Shown: positions 1 to 6,366, counted from the first letter of the stretch. The stretch: 6,573 bases of DNA from an uncultured Clostridia bacterium (GCA_947167415.1 CAMVHY010000082.1:1-6573), one strand, 5' to 3'. Numbers and translations are program-made. The notes: generated by a model from the sequence alone, not told the origin.

Positions 1-1575
1 ACTCGTCGCTTCATCTAAAATTAAAATTTTAGCATCGCTTACTGCCACTCTTGCAATATTTAATAATTGCCTTTGTCCTTGACTTAAATTTTCGCCGTCA
101 TTATAAATCACACTTTCATATCCATTCGCTAAATTTTTAATAAATCCATCTGCATTTGCTAATTTTGCCGCGTCAATACATTCTTGATCCGTCGCATTTA
201 ATTTCCCATATCTTATATTTTCCAAAACACTCATCTCAAATAAATGTGTATCCTGCAAAACAACTCCAACCAAACTTCTTAACTCATTTAAATCAAATTC
301 CTTTATATTTTTATTATTAATTTTTATTTCGCCACGATTTACATCATAAAATCTATTTATTAAACCTGCAATCGTAGTTTTTCCTGCGCCAGTTGCTCCG
401 ACCAATGCTATTTTTTTTCCTGCCTCTGCCTTAAACGAAATATTATCCAAAACAATTTTTTTTTCGTCATATCCAAACACAACATTTTTAAATTCAACGT
501 CATACTCATCATTTTTATTTAAAATCAAATTTTTATTCTCCAAAATATTAACATCTTCAAGTTTTTCATCCATGACATCAAAAATTCTTTCTGCTCCGGC
601 CAAAGCCGATTGAATCATAGCGATTTGTCCAGATAAATGTGCAACCGGATGTGCCATTTCTCTTATTAGTTGCAAAAAAGAAACTAATCCACCAATTGTC
701 AGCAAATTATTTAAAATTAAAATCGCTCCAATCATTGTCGTAACCGCATAATTTATATTATTTATATTAAACATAATCGGCTCCAAAAAACCGGAATAAG
801 TCTGCGCTCGTATCGCGATTTCTTTATAACTTTTATTATAAATATCAAACTTATCTTTAATATTATTTTCATAACAAAACGCTTTTATTACTTTTTGACA
901 TTCAAACGATTCTTCTACAAAAGCATTTAATTCACCCAAATTTTTTTGTTGCACCCTAAAATATTTTCTTGTCACACCCAAAACAATTTTTGCAAGAAAA
1001 AAACTTATTATCAACATTAAAATCGCGCATAACATCAAAATTTTATTTCTAAAAAACATCACGCAAATACAACCAGATAAAATAATTAATCCCGAAATTA
1101 AATTTGGCAAGCTCTCATTTAACGCATCGCTTATATTATCCATATCATTTGTAAATCGACTCATAATATCGCCGTGTTTTACCGAGTCAAAATATTTAAC
1201 TGGCAAAAATTTCACGTGCGCAAACAAATCTTTTTTTAGATTATTAACCGTTCTTTGAGATAGCCTTAAAACAAAATTTCTATAAACATAATCACTTATA
1301 ACATCAATAAAATAAATTAATCCCAACAAAAAAATATATTTCCCAAAAACAATTCTTTCTCTTAAAATATCACGCCAATCTTTTATTAAAATTAATTTAT
1401 CTATCAAAAAAGCTGTTAACGTCGGCGCAAGACAAATCGTTATAGCATTTATTATCAAACAAAAAACAAATACTACAAGCAATTTTTTTTGCTTAAACAA
1501 ATATTTTGATAGTCTACCAAAAGTTTTTTTTGCGTCTTTAGCTTTTACAAAATTATTTTTTGTTATATGGCTCAA
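1..1575 (-). CDS. Heterodimeric ABC exporter, subunit with canonical Walker B (3' end cut off)
   Basis: This is half of an ABC exporter that moves a substrate (drug, lipid or peptide, not deducible) across the cytoplasmic membrane at the cost of ATP. The 525 visible codons hold about six membrane helices (near residues 32-57, 78-98, 156-175, 179-199, 264-288, 290-310), then the nucleotide-binding domain: A-loop Tyr369, Walker A GATGAGKTT at 393-401, Q-loop Gln441, signature LSQGQ at 497-501, Walker B ILILDEATS at 517-525 with catalytic Glu522. The D-loop, switch His and C-terminus, roughly 50-60 residues, lie outside the window. No ATG is available. TTG at 1573-1575 is chosen because AGGTG at 1582-1586 lies 6 bases upstream; an in-frame GTG at 1582-1584 is the alternative. 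The gene begins 9 bases after the stop of the upstream subunit. LSQGQ plus an intact Glu is the pattern known from the TM288-type partner in TM287/288-like heterodimers. The family call is firm; the substrate is unknown. Confidence 0.95.
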   Translation of the reverse strand, partial: MSHITKNNFVKAKDAKKTFGRLSKYLFKQKKLLVVFVFCLIINAITICLAPTLTAFLIDKLILIKDWRDILRERIVFGKYIFLLGLIYFIDVISDYVYRNFVLRLSQRTVNNLKKDLFAHVKFLPVKYFDSVKHGDIMSRFTNDMDNISDALNESLPNLISGLIILSGCICVMFFRNKILMLCAILMLIISFFLAKIVLGVTRKYFRVQQKNLGELNAFVEESFECQKVIKAFCYENNIKDKFDIYNKSYKEIAIRAQTYSGFLEPIMFNINNINYAVTTMIGAILILNNLLTIGGLVSFLQLIREMAHPVAHLSGQIAMIQSALAGAERIFDVMDEKLEDVNILENKNLILNKNDEYDVEFKNVVFGYDEKKIVLDNISFKAEAGKKIALVGATGAGKTTIAGLINRFYDVNRGEIKINNKNIKEFDLNELRSLVGVVLQDTHLFEMSVLENIRYGKLNATDQECIDAAKLANADGFIKNLANGYESVIYNDGENLSQGQRQLLNIARVAVSDAKILILDEATS

Positions 1576-1581
1576 AATTAT

Positions 1582-1586
1582 CACCT
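1582..1586 (-). promoter_or_regulatory. Shine-Dalgarno overlapping the preceding stop codon
   Basis: AGGTG shares bases with the TAG stop of the upstream exporter gene (1585-1587) and lies 6 bases before the TTG at 1573-1575. It decides the start of the second subunit, which has no ATG, and implies translational coupling of the two subunits. Confidence 0.65.
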
Positions 1587-3315
1587 ACTCATTTAATTTA
1601 TTTTGTGATTCACAAATTTCGCGATAAATTTTATTTTCCCTTAACAATTCTTCGTGCTTTCCAATCCCACAAATTTTTCCGTTATCTAAAACAATTATTT
1701 TATCAGCGTTTTTAATCGAACTAATTCTTTGCGCAACAATAATTTTAATTTTATTTTTCAAAACCAAATCAAATCCATCATAAATTTCTTTTTCTGTCAA
1801 ACTATCAACTGCACTCGTACTATCATCTAAAATTAAAATTTCAGGTTCTTTTAAAATCGCGCGCGCAATACATAATCTTTGCTTTTGTCCGCCAGATAAA
1901 TTTACTCCCATTTGTCCCAACTCAGTTTCATATTTATCTTTTAAATTCAAAATAAAATCATTTGCCTGCGCAATTTCACAAGCTTTTTTTATTTCACTTA
2001 AATCAGCTTTTTGATTTCCCAATTTTATATTTTCTATTATGCTTCCCGAAAACAAAATATTTTTTTGCATCACAAATCCAATACTATTTCTTAACAACTT
2101 CAAATCATAATCTCTTATATTTTTATTATTAATTTTTATTTCGCCTGAATTTATATCAAAAAATCTTGGAATCAAATTTACAAGCGTTGATTTTCCAGAA
2201 CTTGTTGCCCCAATTATGGCAAGTGTTTCTCCTCGCTCAATTTTAAAATTTATATCCTTTAAAACAAATTCTTTATCATCATCTTTATATTTAAAATTCA
2301 CTTTATCAAACTCTAAAACATCTATTTTTATTTTTTCTGCGCTATCAAAGCTTTTTTCTTTTATCACAAAATCAACTTTCTCATCAAGAATTTCTTTTAT
2401 TCTCAAACTCGAAGCTTTTGAACGAGCAAATAATAAAATTACATACGAAAGCATCATAATCGAAAATAAAATATGAAATATATAATTCACAAACGCAGAT
2501 AATTTTCCTATTTCCAAACTATTATTTAAAAATTTATTTCCACCAATCCACCAAATTATTAACGTCGTAAAATCTAATAAAAAAATCATTGTTGGCATAG
2601 CAAAAATTACAATGTTAAATGCTTTTATCGATTTGGACATTAAATCATCTGCCACAGAATTAAATTTTTCTTGCTCAAAATCTTCACGACAAAAAGATTT
2701 TATCAACCGAATATTAATTAATTTTTCTTGTACAGTCGTATTCATACGATCCACCGTTTTTTGCATCGCTAAAAATTTTGGCATTGCGAGTTTCATTATT
2801 AAAAAAATAACCAAAGCAAAGATAGGAATTATCCCCAAAATTATTAAAGCCATCTGTATATCCAAAATAATTAACATCGCAAAAGCAAATATTATAGTTA
2901 TTGGTGCTTGCAAGGATATTCTTAATATCATCATAAATGTCATTTGCAAATTATTAATATCATTTGTAACACGTGTAATTAATGAAGCGGTTGAAAACTT
3001 GTCTATGTTCTTAAATTCAAATGTCTGTATCTTATCAAAAACCTTTTTTCTTAAATCAAAAGCACAATTTTGTGTTACATAAGCTGAAAAGTAAATATTT
3101 ATTGCTCCGCATAAAATTGCAAATAAACTCAAACTAATCATAAGCAACCCATGACTTATTATATATTTCAAATCAAATTTATTTACGCCAATATCAATTA
3201 TATCGGCCATTATACTTGCCAAAGATGTTGTGCAATAAACTCCAATAATTATCCCAAGTAAACAAAAAATTATTTGCCAAATATATTTTTTTGCATTAAA
3301 AAAAAATAATCTCAT
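1585..3315 (-). CDS. Heterodimeric ABC exporter, subunit with degenerate ATPase site
   Basis: This complete 576-residue ABC exporter half-transporter is of normal length for the family. About six membrane helices lie near residues 15-37, 52-77, 133-151, 154-173, 237-258 and 270-297. The ATPase domain follows: A-loop Tyr343, Walker A GATSSGKST at 369-377, Q-loop Gln417, signature LSGGQ at 473-477, Walker B ILILDD at 493-498, D-loop SAVD at 501-504. The catalytic Glu position holds Asp498 and the switch His position holds Gln529 (AQR instead of AHR). Such substitutions are established for the degenerate-site subunit of heterodimeric exporters (TM287, LmrC and BmrC-like proteins). With its neighbour downstream it should form a dimer with one active and one weak ATP site. 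It is the first gene of the operon; the ATG at 3313-3315 follows AGGAGGAG by 12 bases. A multidrug or lipid exporter is the likeliest role, but the substrate cannot be read from the sequence. Confidence 0.95.
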   Translation of the reverse strand: MRLFFFNAKKYIWQIIFCLLGIIIGVYCTTSLASIMADIIDIGVNKFDLKYIISHGLLMISLSLFAILCGAINIYFSAYVTQNCAFDLRKKVFDKIQTFEFKNIDKFSTASLITRVTNDINNLQMTFMMILRISLQAPITIIFAFAMLIILDIQMALIILGIIPIFALVIFLIMKLAMPKFLAMQKTVDRMNTTVQEKLINIRLIKSFCREDFEQEKFNSVADDLMSKSIKAFNIVIFAMPTMIFLLDFTTLIIWWIGGNKFLNNSLEIGKLSAFVNYIFHILFSIMMLSYVILLFARSKASSLRIKEILDEKVDFVIKEKSFDSAEKIKIDVLEFDKVNFKYKDDDKEFVLKDINFKIERGETLAIIGATSSGKSTLVNLIPRFFDINSGEIKINNKNIRDYDLKLLRNSIGFVMQKNILFSGSIIENIKLGNQKADLSEIKKACEIAQANDFILNLKDKYETELGQMGVNLSGGQKQRLCIARAILKEPEILILDDSTSAVDSLTEKEIYDGFDLVLKNKIKIIVAQRISSIKNADKIIVLDNGKICGIGKHEELLRENKIYREICESQNKLNE

Positions 3316-3327
3316 GGTAGAAAACAG

Positions 3328-3335
3328 CTCCTCCT
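3328..3335 (-). promoter_or_regulatory. Shine-Dalgarno of the exporter operon
   Basis: AGGAGGAG on the minus strand lies 12 bases before the ATG at 3313-3315. The spacing is long, but no better in-frame start is nearer: an in-frame CTG at 3325-3327 abuts the site and is unlikely. Confidence 0.7.
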
Positions 3336-3350
3336 TTTGATTTTTTAGTT

Positions 3351-3360
3351 TGACCTGTCA
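3351..3360. promoter_or_regulatory. Small palindrome TGACctGTCA, possible operator
   Basis: Two 4-base arms, TGAC and GTCA, are separated by CT. The site lies between the candidate exporter promoter (3365-3394) and the ribosome binding site, near the expected transcription start. The position suits a repressor site, but the arms are short and may be chance. Confidence 0.25.
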
Positions 3361-3364
3361 CCAA

Positions 3365-3394
3365 ATTTTAATTTATTTTTTCCCTATGAAACAA
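3365..3394 (-). promoter_or_regulatory. Candidate promoter of the exporter operon
   Basis: On the minus strand a -10 like TAAAAT (3365-3370, 5 of 6 consensus bases) stands 18 bases from a weak -35 like TTGTTT (3389-3394). Transcription would start near 3357-3359. The -35 overlaps the inverted repeat CAAAT-tttt-ATTTG at 3392-3405. In DNA this AT-rich, -10-like words are common, so this is only a candidate. Confidence 0.4.
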
Positions 3395-3441
3395 ATTTTT
3401 ATTTGATCCTTAATTTGCGTTGACGTATTTTAACCCAAAAT

Positions 3442-3516
3442 AAAAATAAAATGTTTGTTTTGTCATAATTAATTTACAAAAAATGATGAGATATTCTATT
3501 GGCTTAAAAAGATTTT
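3442..3516 (+). pseudogene. Relic duplicate of the glgB promoter, leader and start
   Basis: This stretch aligns with 6320-6396, the glgB promoter and first codons. The first 42 columns have 38 identities. After a one-base gap the next 22 columns have 15, and the tail matches the start of glgB (cttaaaaa-gattt). Overall about 63 of 75 aligned bases are identical. The functional parts are damaged: the extended -10 TGTTATAAT reads TGTCATAAT (3460-3468), GAGGTG reads GAGATA, and the start TTG reads TGG, while the shifted TTG runs into a stop after one codon. Homology to glgB stops near 3516. It reads as a decayed copy, perhaps left by a duplication or insertion. Residual promoter activity toward the gene at 3742 is possible. 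Confidence 0.65.
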
Positions 3517-3644
3517 ACTTATTTCTTTATTAGTCTTATCACCAATTTTATTTTTGTATCTTCAATAATGATCTGTTCAAATTTTATTTTGTATGTTAAT
3601 TTAATGGTTGTTCTGATCTTTTTTTGCAAAAAAATCAAAATCAC

Positions 3645-3672
3645 TTGACAAACCAAAAAAATAATATAAACT
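3645..3672 (+). promoter_or_regulatory. Sigma-70 type promoter of the 155-residue gene
   Basis: A perfect TTGACA -35 (3645-3650), a 16-base spacer and a -10 like TAAACT (3667-3672, 4 of 6) precede the gene. An A/T tract (3619-3634) lies just upstream and could act as an UP-like or bent element. Transcription would start near 3679, giving a leader of roughly 60 bases. Confidence 0.6.
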
Positions 3673-3678
3673 AAAAAT

Positions 3679-3706
3679 CCAAAGTCAATTTGTTTTTACA
3701 CTTTGG
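3679..3706 (+). repeat. Inverted repeat at the start of the leader
   Basis: CCAAAGT (3679-3685) and ACTTTGG (3700-3706) form a 7-base-pair stem with a 14-base loop. Past one mismatch a further A/T tract pairs (3674-3677 with 3708-3711). The left arm begins at the predicted transcription start, so this could be a 5' stabilising hairpin, a repressor site or a weak attenuator. It ends 21 bases before the ribosome binding site and does not cover it. Confidence 0.5.
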
Positions 3707-3727
3707 CTTTTAATAAAAAAATTTTTT

Positions 3728-3732
3728 GGAGG
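3728..3732 (+). promoter_or_regulatory. Shine-Dalgarno that decides the start at 3742
   Basis: GGAGG lies 9 bases before the ATG at 3742-3744. An earlier in-frame ATG at 3703 would add 13 residues, but it lies inside the inverted repeat and has no ribosome binding site, so the shorter form is preferred. Confidence 0.8.
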
Positions 3733-3741
3733 TTGTTTCCT

Positions 3742-4209
3742 ATGTTTGGAAATACAAATCAAAATAAAAAAAATCAGAAGGGAAGTGTGGACAAGAAAAA
3801 AGATATTATGTCAGCTTTTTTTAAAAGTAAAGACGGAAAACAGATGCTACAACTGCTACAACAGTTTGATATAGAACAAGCATTTATTGACGAAAAATTT
3901 ATATCACCAAACGTTCCCTTCCCACATCAAAACAAAGTTTTTAATAAGTTGTCGATGCCATTTCCAGCTTGCAATCATCTATCAGATCTATCAATATTGA
4001 ACAAGCTTTATCCGGGATTAAGTAGCAAACAGTCCGTAAAATTTTTGCCACTTGGTGAAACATCAGAGAACGTAAATAATAATGATATTAATAAACAGGA
4101 AAGTCTCCTCGATACAATAAATAAAATAAAAAACAAAGTGAAAAGTGAAAATGAAGATAATAAAAATCCAACCGATTTATACAACGATCAAAACTCGTTC
4201 GAAAAATAA
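3742..4209 (+). CDS. Hypothetical soluble 155-residue protein
   Basis: I do not recognise this protein. It has no signal peptide, no membrane segment, and no Walker, zinc or catalytic motif that I can see. The first 20 residues are polar and Lys/Asn/Gln-rich (MFGNTNQNKKNQ). A middle part (about 24-110) looks foldable: a helix with KQMLQLLQQF near residues 33-42, then a Pro/Phe-rich stretch (SPNVPFPH, MPFPACNH) and ILNKLYPGL. The last 45 residues are Asn/Lys/Glu-rich and probably disordered or coiled. The start is fixed by GGAGG 9 bases upstream, and the gene has its own promoter and ends in a strong hairpin terminator. It converges on the membrane-protein gene at 4329. Its base composition (35-37% GC on two sampled lines) is above that of the exporter genes. 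Coding status is supported by the full set of signals; function is unknown. Confidence 0.8.
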   Translation: MFGNTNQNKKNQKGSVDKKKDIMSAFFKSKDGKQMLQLLQQFDIEQAFIDEKFISPNVPFPHQNKVFNKLSMPFPACNHLSDLSILNKLYPGLSSKQSVKFLPLGETSENVNNNDINKQESLLDTINKIKNKVKSENEDNKNPTDLYNDQNSFEK

Positions 4210-4227
4210 TTTTGTATCACAAAAAAT

Positions 4228-4261
4228 AAAAACGCTCGATATAATAAAACCGAGCGTTTTT
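4228..4261. terminator. Bidirectional rho-independent terminator
   Basis: AAAAACGCTCG (4228-4238) pairs with CGAGCGTTTTT (4251-4261) around a 12-base loop. The six central G/C-rich pairs are followed by a long T run on the plus strand and flanked by an A run that becomes T on the minus strand. It lies 18 bases after the stop of the plus-strand gene (4209) and beyond the 3' end of the minus-strand gene (4329), so it can stop transcription from both sides. Confidence 0.9.
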
Positions 4262-4328
4262 TTATTTTTTAATAAATATTTTGCAGACAGGTTATTTTTA
4301 ATTTCCTGATTGCGAACTTAAGTCATCA

Positions 4329-4847
4329 TCATTTATTTTTTACATTGCTTGATACTTTTTCGCTTGAATCTAAATCTGAGAATAGATGGAAATTATTATT
4401 ATTCTTACTGTTATTAATATCACTAAGTTTGCCATTTTCTTTCGATATATCTTGATTCAATTTTTTGTCTAAATCTTTGTCTTCAGGCGGACGCTTTAAA
4501 CTTTTTTCAAAATAATAGTACTGAATGTTTTGGTATACCAAAAAAATTGCAGCGATTGCTAAAACCGCAAGAGATATATATAATATTGTCAGAAAAGCTG
4601 TCGAAGGATATAGTTTAGTAAACATCCATGTTGGATAAGAATAACTCTCCCCGCTAAAACAAAACTCGGCGAACCACCAAAGAGAACGTGCCACAGACAA
4701 TAAATTCATACATATGAAAAGAATTGCGAGCATTATACATACTGCTGCAAGCAACGCTCCTACTGTACAACATAAAAATATTGGACCTAAGCCGATAACC
4801 AAAGTAATTCCAAGACACCAATAAAAAATACAAGTTGCTTTGCCCAT
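4329..4847 (-). CDS. Hypothetical three-helix membrane protein with polar tail
   Basis: I cannot place this 172-residue protein in a family. Hydrophobic segments lie at about residues 7-27, 29-53 and 84-105, which predicts an integral membrane protein with a hairpin of two helices, a 30-residue loop rich in aromatics (RSLWWFAEFCF, YSYPTWMF) and a third helix. The first helix pair carries several Cys (residues 6, 11, 26, 27, 37, 46). From about 113 onward the tail is highly charged and Asn/Ser/Lys-rich and is probably disordered. No Shine-Dalgarno is visible before the ATG at 4845-4847. Together with the 83-base gap to the gene at 4931, this suggests it is expressed behind that gene or that the start is imperfectly placed. 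Sampled lines reach 43% GC, clearly above the exporter genes. A partnership with the coiled-coil neighbour is an inference from position only. Confidence 0.78.
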   Translation of the reverse strand: MGKATCIFYWCLGITLVIGLGPIFLCCTVGALLAAVCIMLAILFICMNLLSVARSLWWFAEFCFSGESYSYPTWMFTKLYPSTAFLTILYISLAVLAIAAIFLVYQNIQYYYFEKSLKRPPEDKDLDKKLNQDISKENGKLSDINNSKNNNNFHLFSDLDSSEKVSSNVKNK

Positions 4848-4930
4848 AGATTTATATTTAAGTGTTTTTTTTGAGTCGTTTTCACATAATAATGAATTAA
4901 TTAATGTACGCTTGGTTGGATCAAAAGTTG

Positions 4931-6169
4931 TTATTTCATCCTTATATTTTTCATATAAATTAGATTTGGATGTCTAGAAGATGAATCCAAAAACCAGTTT
5001 CTGCTCTTCAACAGATTATCAAATTCAAAACACGCATAAGAAAAATTATCATGATCAGAGTGTTTGATTAAAAATTCGCTAAAAGCAATTGTAATTTGCT
5101 CTGTCCAGTGTTTCTCTATTATTGTTTGCAGATTGGAAATTCGCTCTGGGTGTTCTAAAAGATAGGCAAAAATAAATTTTTGATACTGTCGTTTCCATCC
5201 TTCCCTTATGTCTCCTATCTCTTTTTTTACTGTTTCAATTTCATCCTTGTGTTCTGAATAAAATTTTGTCAATGGCTCTTCTAATATTCTTTGTAAATCC
5301 AGATTTTTGGTGTTCAAATTACTTATTTTTGAATTGGTGGCAGTTAAAAGCATATTTTTGACAATAAGCTCACTATTTAGTTGTTTAGATTTATCTATAC
5401 TCTTTTGATTGTTTTTATTCTGCAGTGCGAGTATGTCTGATGTTATCACACTTATTTCCAGAGTTACTTCCTCTACCTGTGCTTTAAACCGACGAACGGT
5501 TTCTTCATTTCTCTTAATCTTTGCTTTAACTTTCTCTATGCTTTCAACATTATACTTTCCATATTCTTTCTTAGTGTTCTCAAAGCTATACTTAGATAAA
5601 TTTCTAAGCATACTGAAATAAAAAAAATATCTATCTACATATTTGCTATTTGCATACTCAAAATAACAATCTTCAACATCACTTGCATCATAATTACTAT
5701 CTTTTATCAGTCTGTTGCCAAAATTTGTTTCCATTAATTTTTTTATCCTGGAATTTTGTGTTTCATTTAACTGGTTAGATAAATCTACTTCAGCAATACT
5801 TTCGTTGTTAACATTGGTAAAATTTTTGTTGGCATTTAAAATTTCCCATAAAATATTTTCACAATCCATAAAATAAAGCCGTATGTACATAAGATTACTC
5901 ATAAAATTTTTTGAAATAACCCCGTACTTATCCTTATTTTCTTTATACTGTCCATTATAAATTTGTTCTTTTAAGTTTGTGAGATCAGCAACAATAATGG
6001 TGTCCATTGGTTTTTTATAAATTTGTTTTTCATCATCAAAATTTGGATCGCGAATAAAATTATTATTCCAACGGTTTATATATTCCAAATTTGCATTTGT
6101 ATCTAAATTGGAATCAAATGTCAATTTTTTATTTTTACTTTCTAAATTCATTGGAACTGTATTATCCAT
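4931..6169 (-). CDS. Hypothetical coiled-coil protein
   Basis: I do not recognise this 412-residue protein. It lacks a signal peptide and membrane helices and should be cytoplasmic. The first 40 residues are polar and Asn-rich. A mixed alpha region follows to about residue 200, rich in Tyr, Phe and Asn. A long heptad-like coiled coil (about residues 206-320) contains segments such as KVKAKIKRNEETVRRFKAQ and LILQR-type leucine repeats. The C-terminal 90 residues are aromatic-rich, with two Trp (WTEQ, WFLD), and look globular. The start at 6167-6169 is chosen because GGAGGAG (6173-6179) lies just before it; a longer reading from 6196 would add nine residues without any ribosome binding site and would run through this Shine-Dalgarno. 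The gene is divergent from glgB and is followed after 83 bases by the membrane-protein gene in the same direction. A scaffold or structural partner of that protein is possible but unproven. Confidence 0.82.
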   Translation of the reverse strand: MDNTVPMNLESKNKKLTFDSNLDTNANLEYINRWNNNFIRDPNFDDEKQIYKKPMDTIIVADLTNLKEQIYNGQYKENKDKYGVISKNFMSNLMYIRLYFMDCENILWEILNANKNFTNVNNESIAEVDLSNQLNETQNSRIKKLMETNFGNRLIKDSNYDASDVEDCYFEYANSKYVDRYFFYFSMLRNLSKYSFENTKKEYGKYNVESIEKVKAKIKRNEETVRRFKAQVEEVTLEISVITSDILALQNKNNQKSIDKSKQLNSELIVKNMLLTATNSKISNLNTKNLDLQRILEEPLTKFYSEHKDEIETVKKEIGDIREGWKRQYQKFIFAYLLEHPERISNLQTIIEKHWTEQITIAFSEFLIKHSDHDNFSYACFEFDNLLKSRNWFLDSSSRHPNLIYMKNIRMK

Positions 6170-6172
6170 ATT

Positions 6173-6179
6173 CTCCTCC
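6173..6179 (-). promoter_or_regulatory. Shine-Dalgarno that decides the start at 6169
   Basis: GGAGGAG on the minus strand stands 3 bases (5 when counted from GGAGG) before the ATG at 6167-6169. The alternative ATG-ATG pair ending at 6196 has only AT-rich sequence before it. Confidence 0.75.
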
Positions 6180-6338
6180 AATATGACCGCCATCATTTAA
6201 TTTTTTATTTGTTATATATCACAACTCATCAAAAATCATCCATCAAATTTTTTTCAATATAGAAATAGAATTTAACTTAATCGCGAATAAATTTTGTATG
6301 TAATGAATTCGTTTTGGCAAAAAATAAAACGTTTGCTT

Positions 6339-6347
6339 TGTTATAAT
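6339..6347 (+). promoter_or_regulatory. Extended -10 promoter of glgB
   Basis: TGTTATAAT contains a perfect -10 TATAAT (6342-6347) and the upstream TG of an extended -10. The best -35-like word, TTGGCA (6314-6319), is 22 bases away and too far, so the promoter probably relies on the extended -10. Transcription would start near 6354, giving a leader of about 25 bases. An 8-base palindrome AAACGTTT (6327-6334) sits upstream of the -10. Confidence 0.7.
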
Positions 6348-6366
6348 TACTTTACAAAAAAATAGT

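Larger units (their letters stand above)
3316..3741. other. 426-base divergent non-coding region
   Basis: This stretch separates the minus-strand exporter operon from the plus-strand gene at 3742. In order it holds the exporter leader and candidate promoter, a relic copy of the glgB promoter and start (3442-3516), about 100 bases of AT-rich DNA without a recognised element, a 16-base palindrome of T7-GC-A7 (3619-3634), a sigma-70-type promoter (3645-3672), an inverted repeat (3679-3706) and a ribosome binding site (3728-3732). Two tiny frames occur (3483-3533, 16 codons; 3568-3648, 26 codons). Neither has a Shine-Dalgarno, so neither is called as a gene. Confidence 0.75.

Noticed and set aside
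2216..2476. Plus-strand reading frame of 86 codons inside the exporter gene
   Set aside because: It lies fully antisense to the ATPase region of a clear ABC gene, is Ser/Lys/Phe-rich without domains and lacks a ribosome binding site.
2612..3082. Plus-strand reading frame of 156 codons inside the exporter gene
   Set aside because: It is antisense to the membrane domain of the same gene; its Ile/Asn/Lys composition is that of a shadow frame and it has no Shine-Dalgarno.
3483..3533. 16-codon frame beginning ATGATG in the relic copy
   Set aside because: It has no ribosome binding site, and its start arises from mutations relative to the intact glgB leader, where no such frame exists.
3619..3634. 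T7-GC-A7 palindrome as a terminator
   Set aside because: The stem has only one G:C step and a homopolymer palindrome is expected by chance in DNA this AT-rich; an A-tract near the promoter explains it as well.
3703..3741. Longer start of the 155-residue protein
   Set aside because: The ATG at 3703 is inside the inverted repeat and has no Shine-Dalgarno, while GGAGG stands 9 bases before the ATG at 3742.
5409..5621. Plus-strand reading frame of 70 codons inside the coiled-coil gene
   Set aside because: It is antisense to the coiled-coil segment, Ser/Leu/Phe-rich and without a ribosome binding site.
6170..6196. Nine-residue N-terminal extension of the coiled-coil protein
   Set aside because: The extension would be coded through the GGAGGAG that serves the ATG at 6169, and nothing like a ribosome binding site precedes it.
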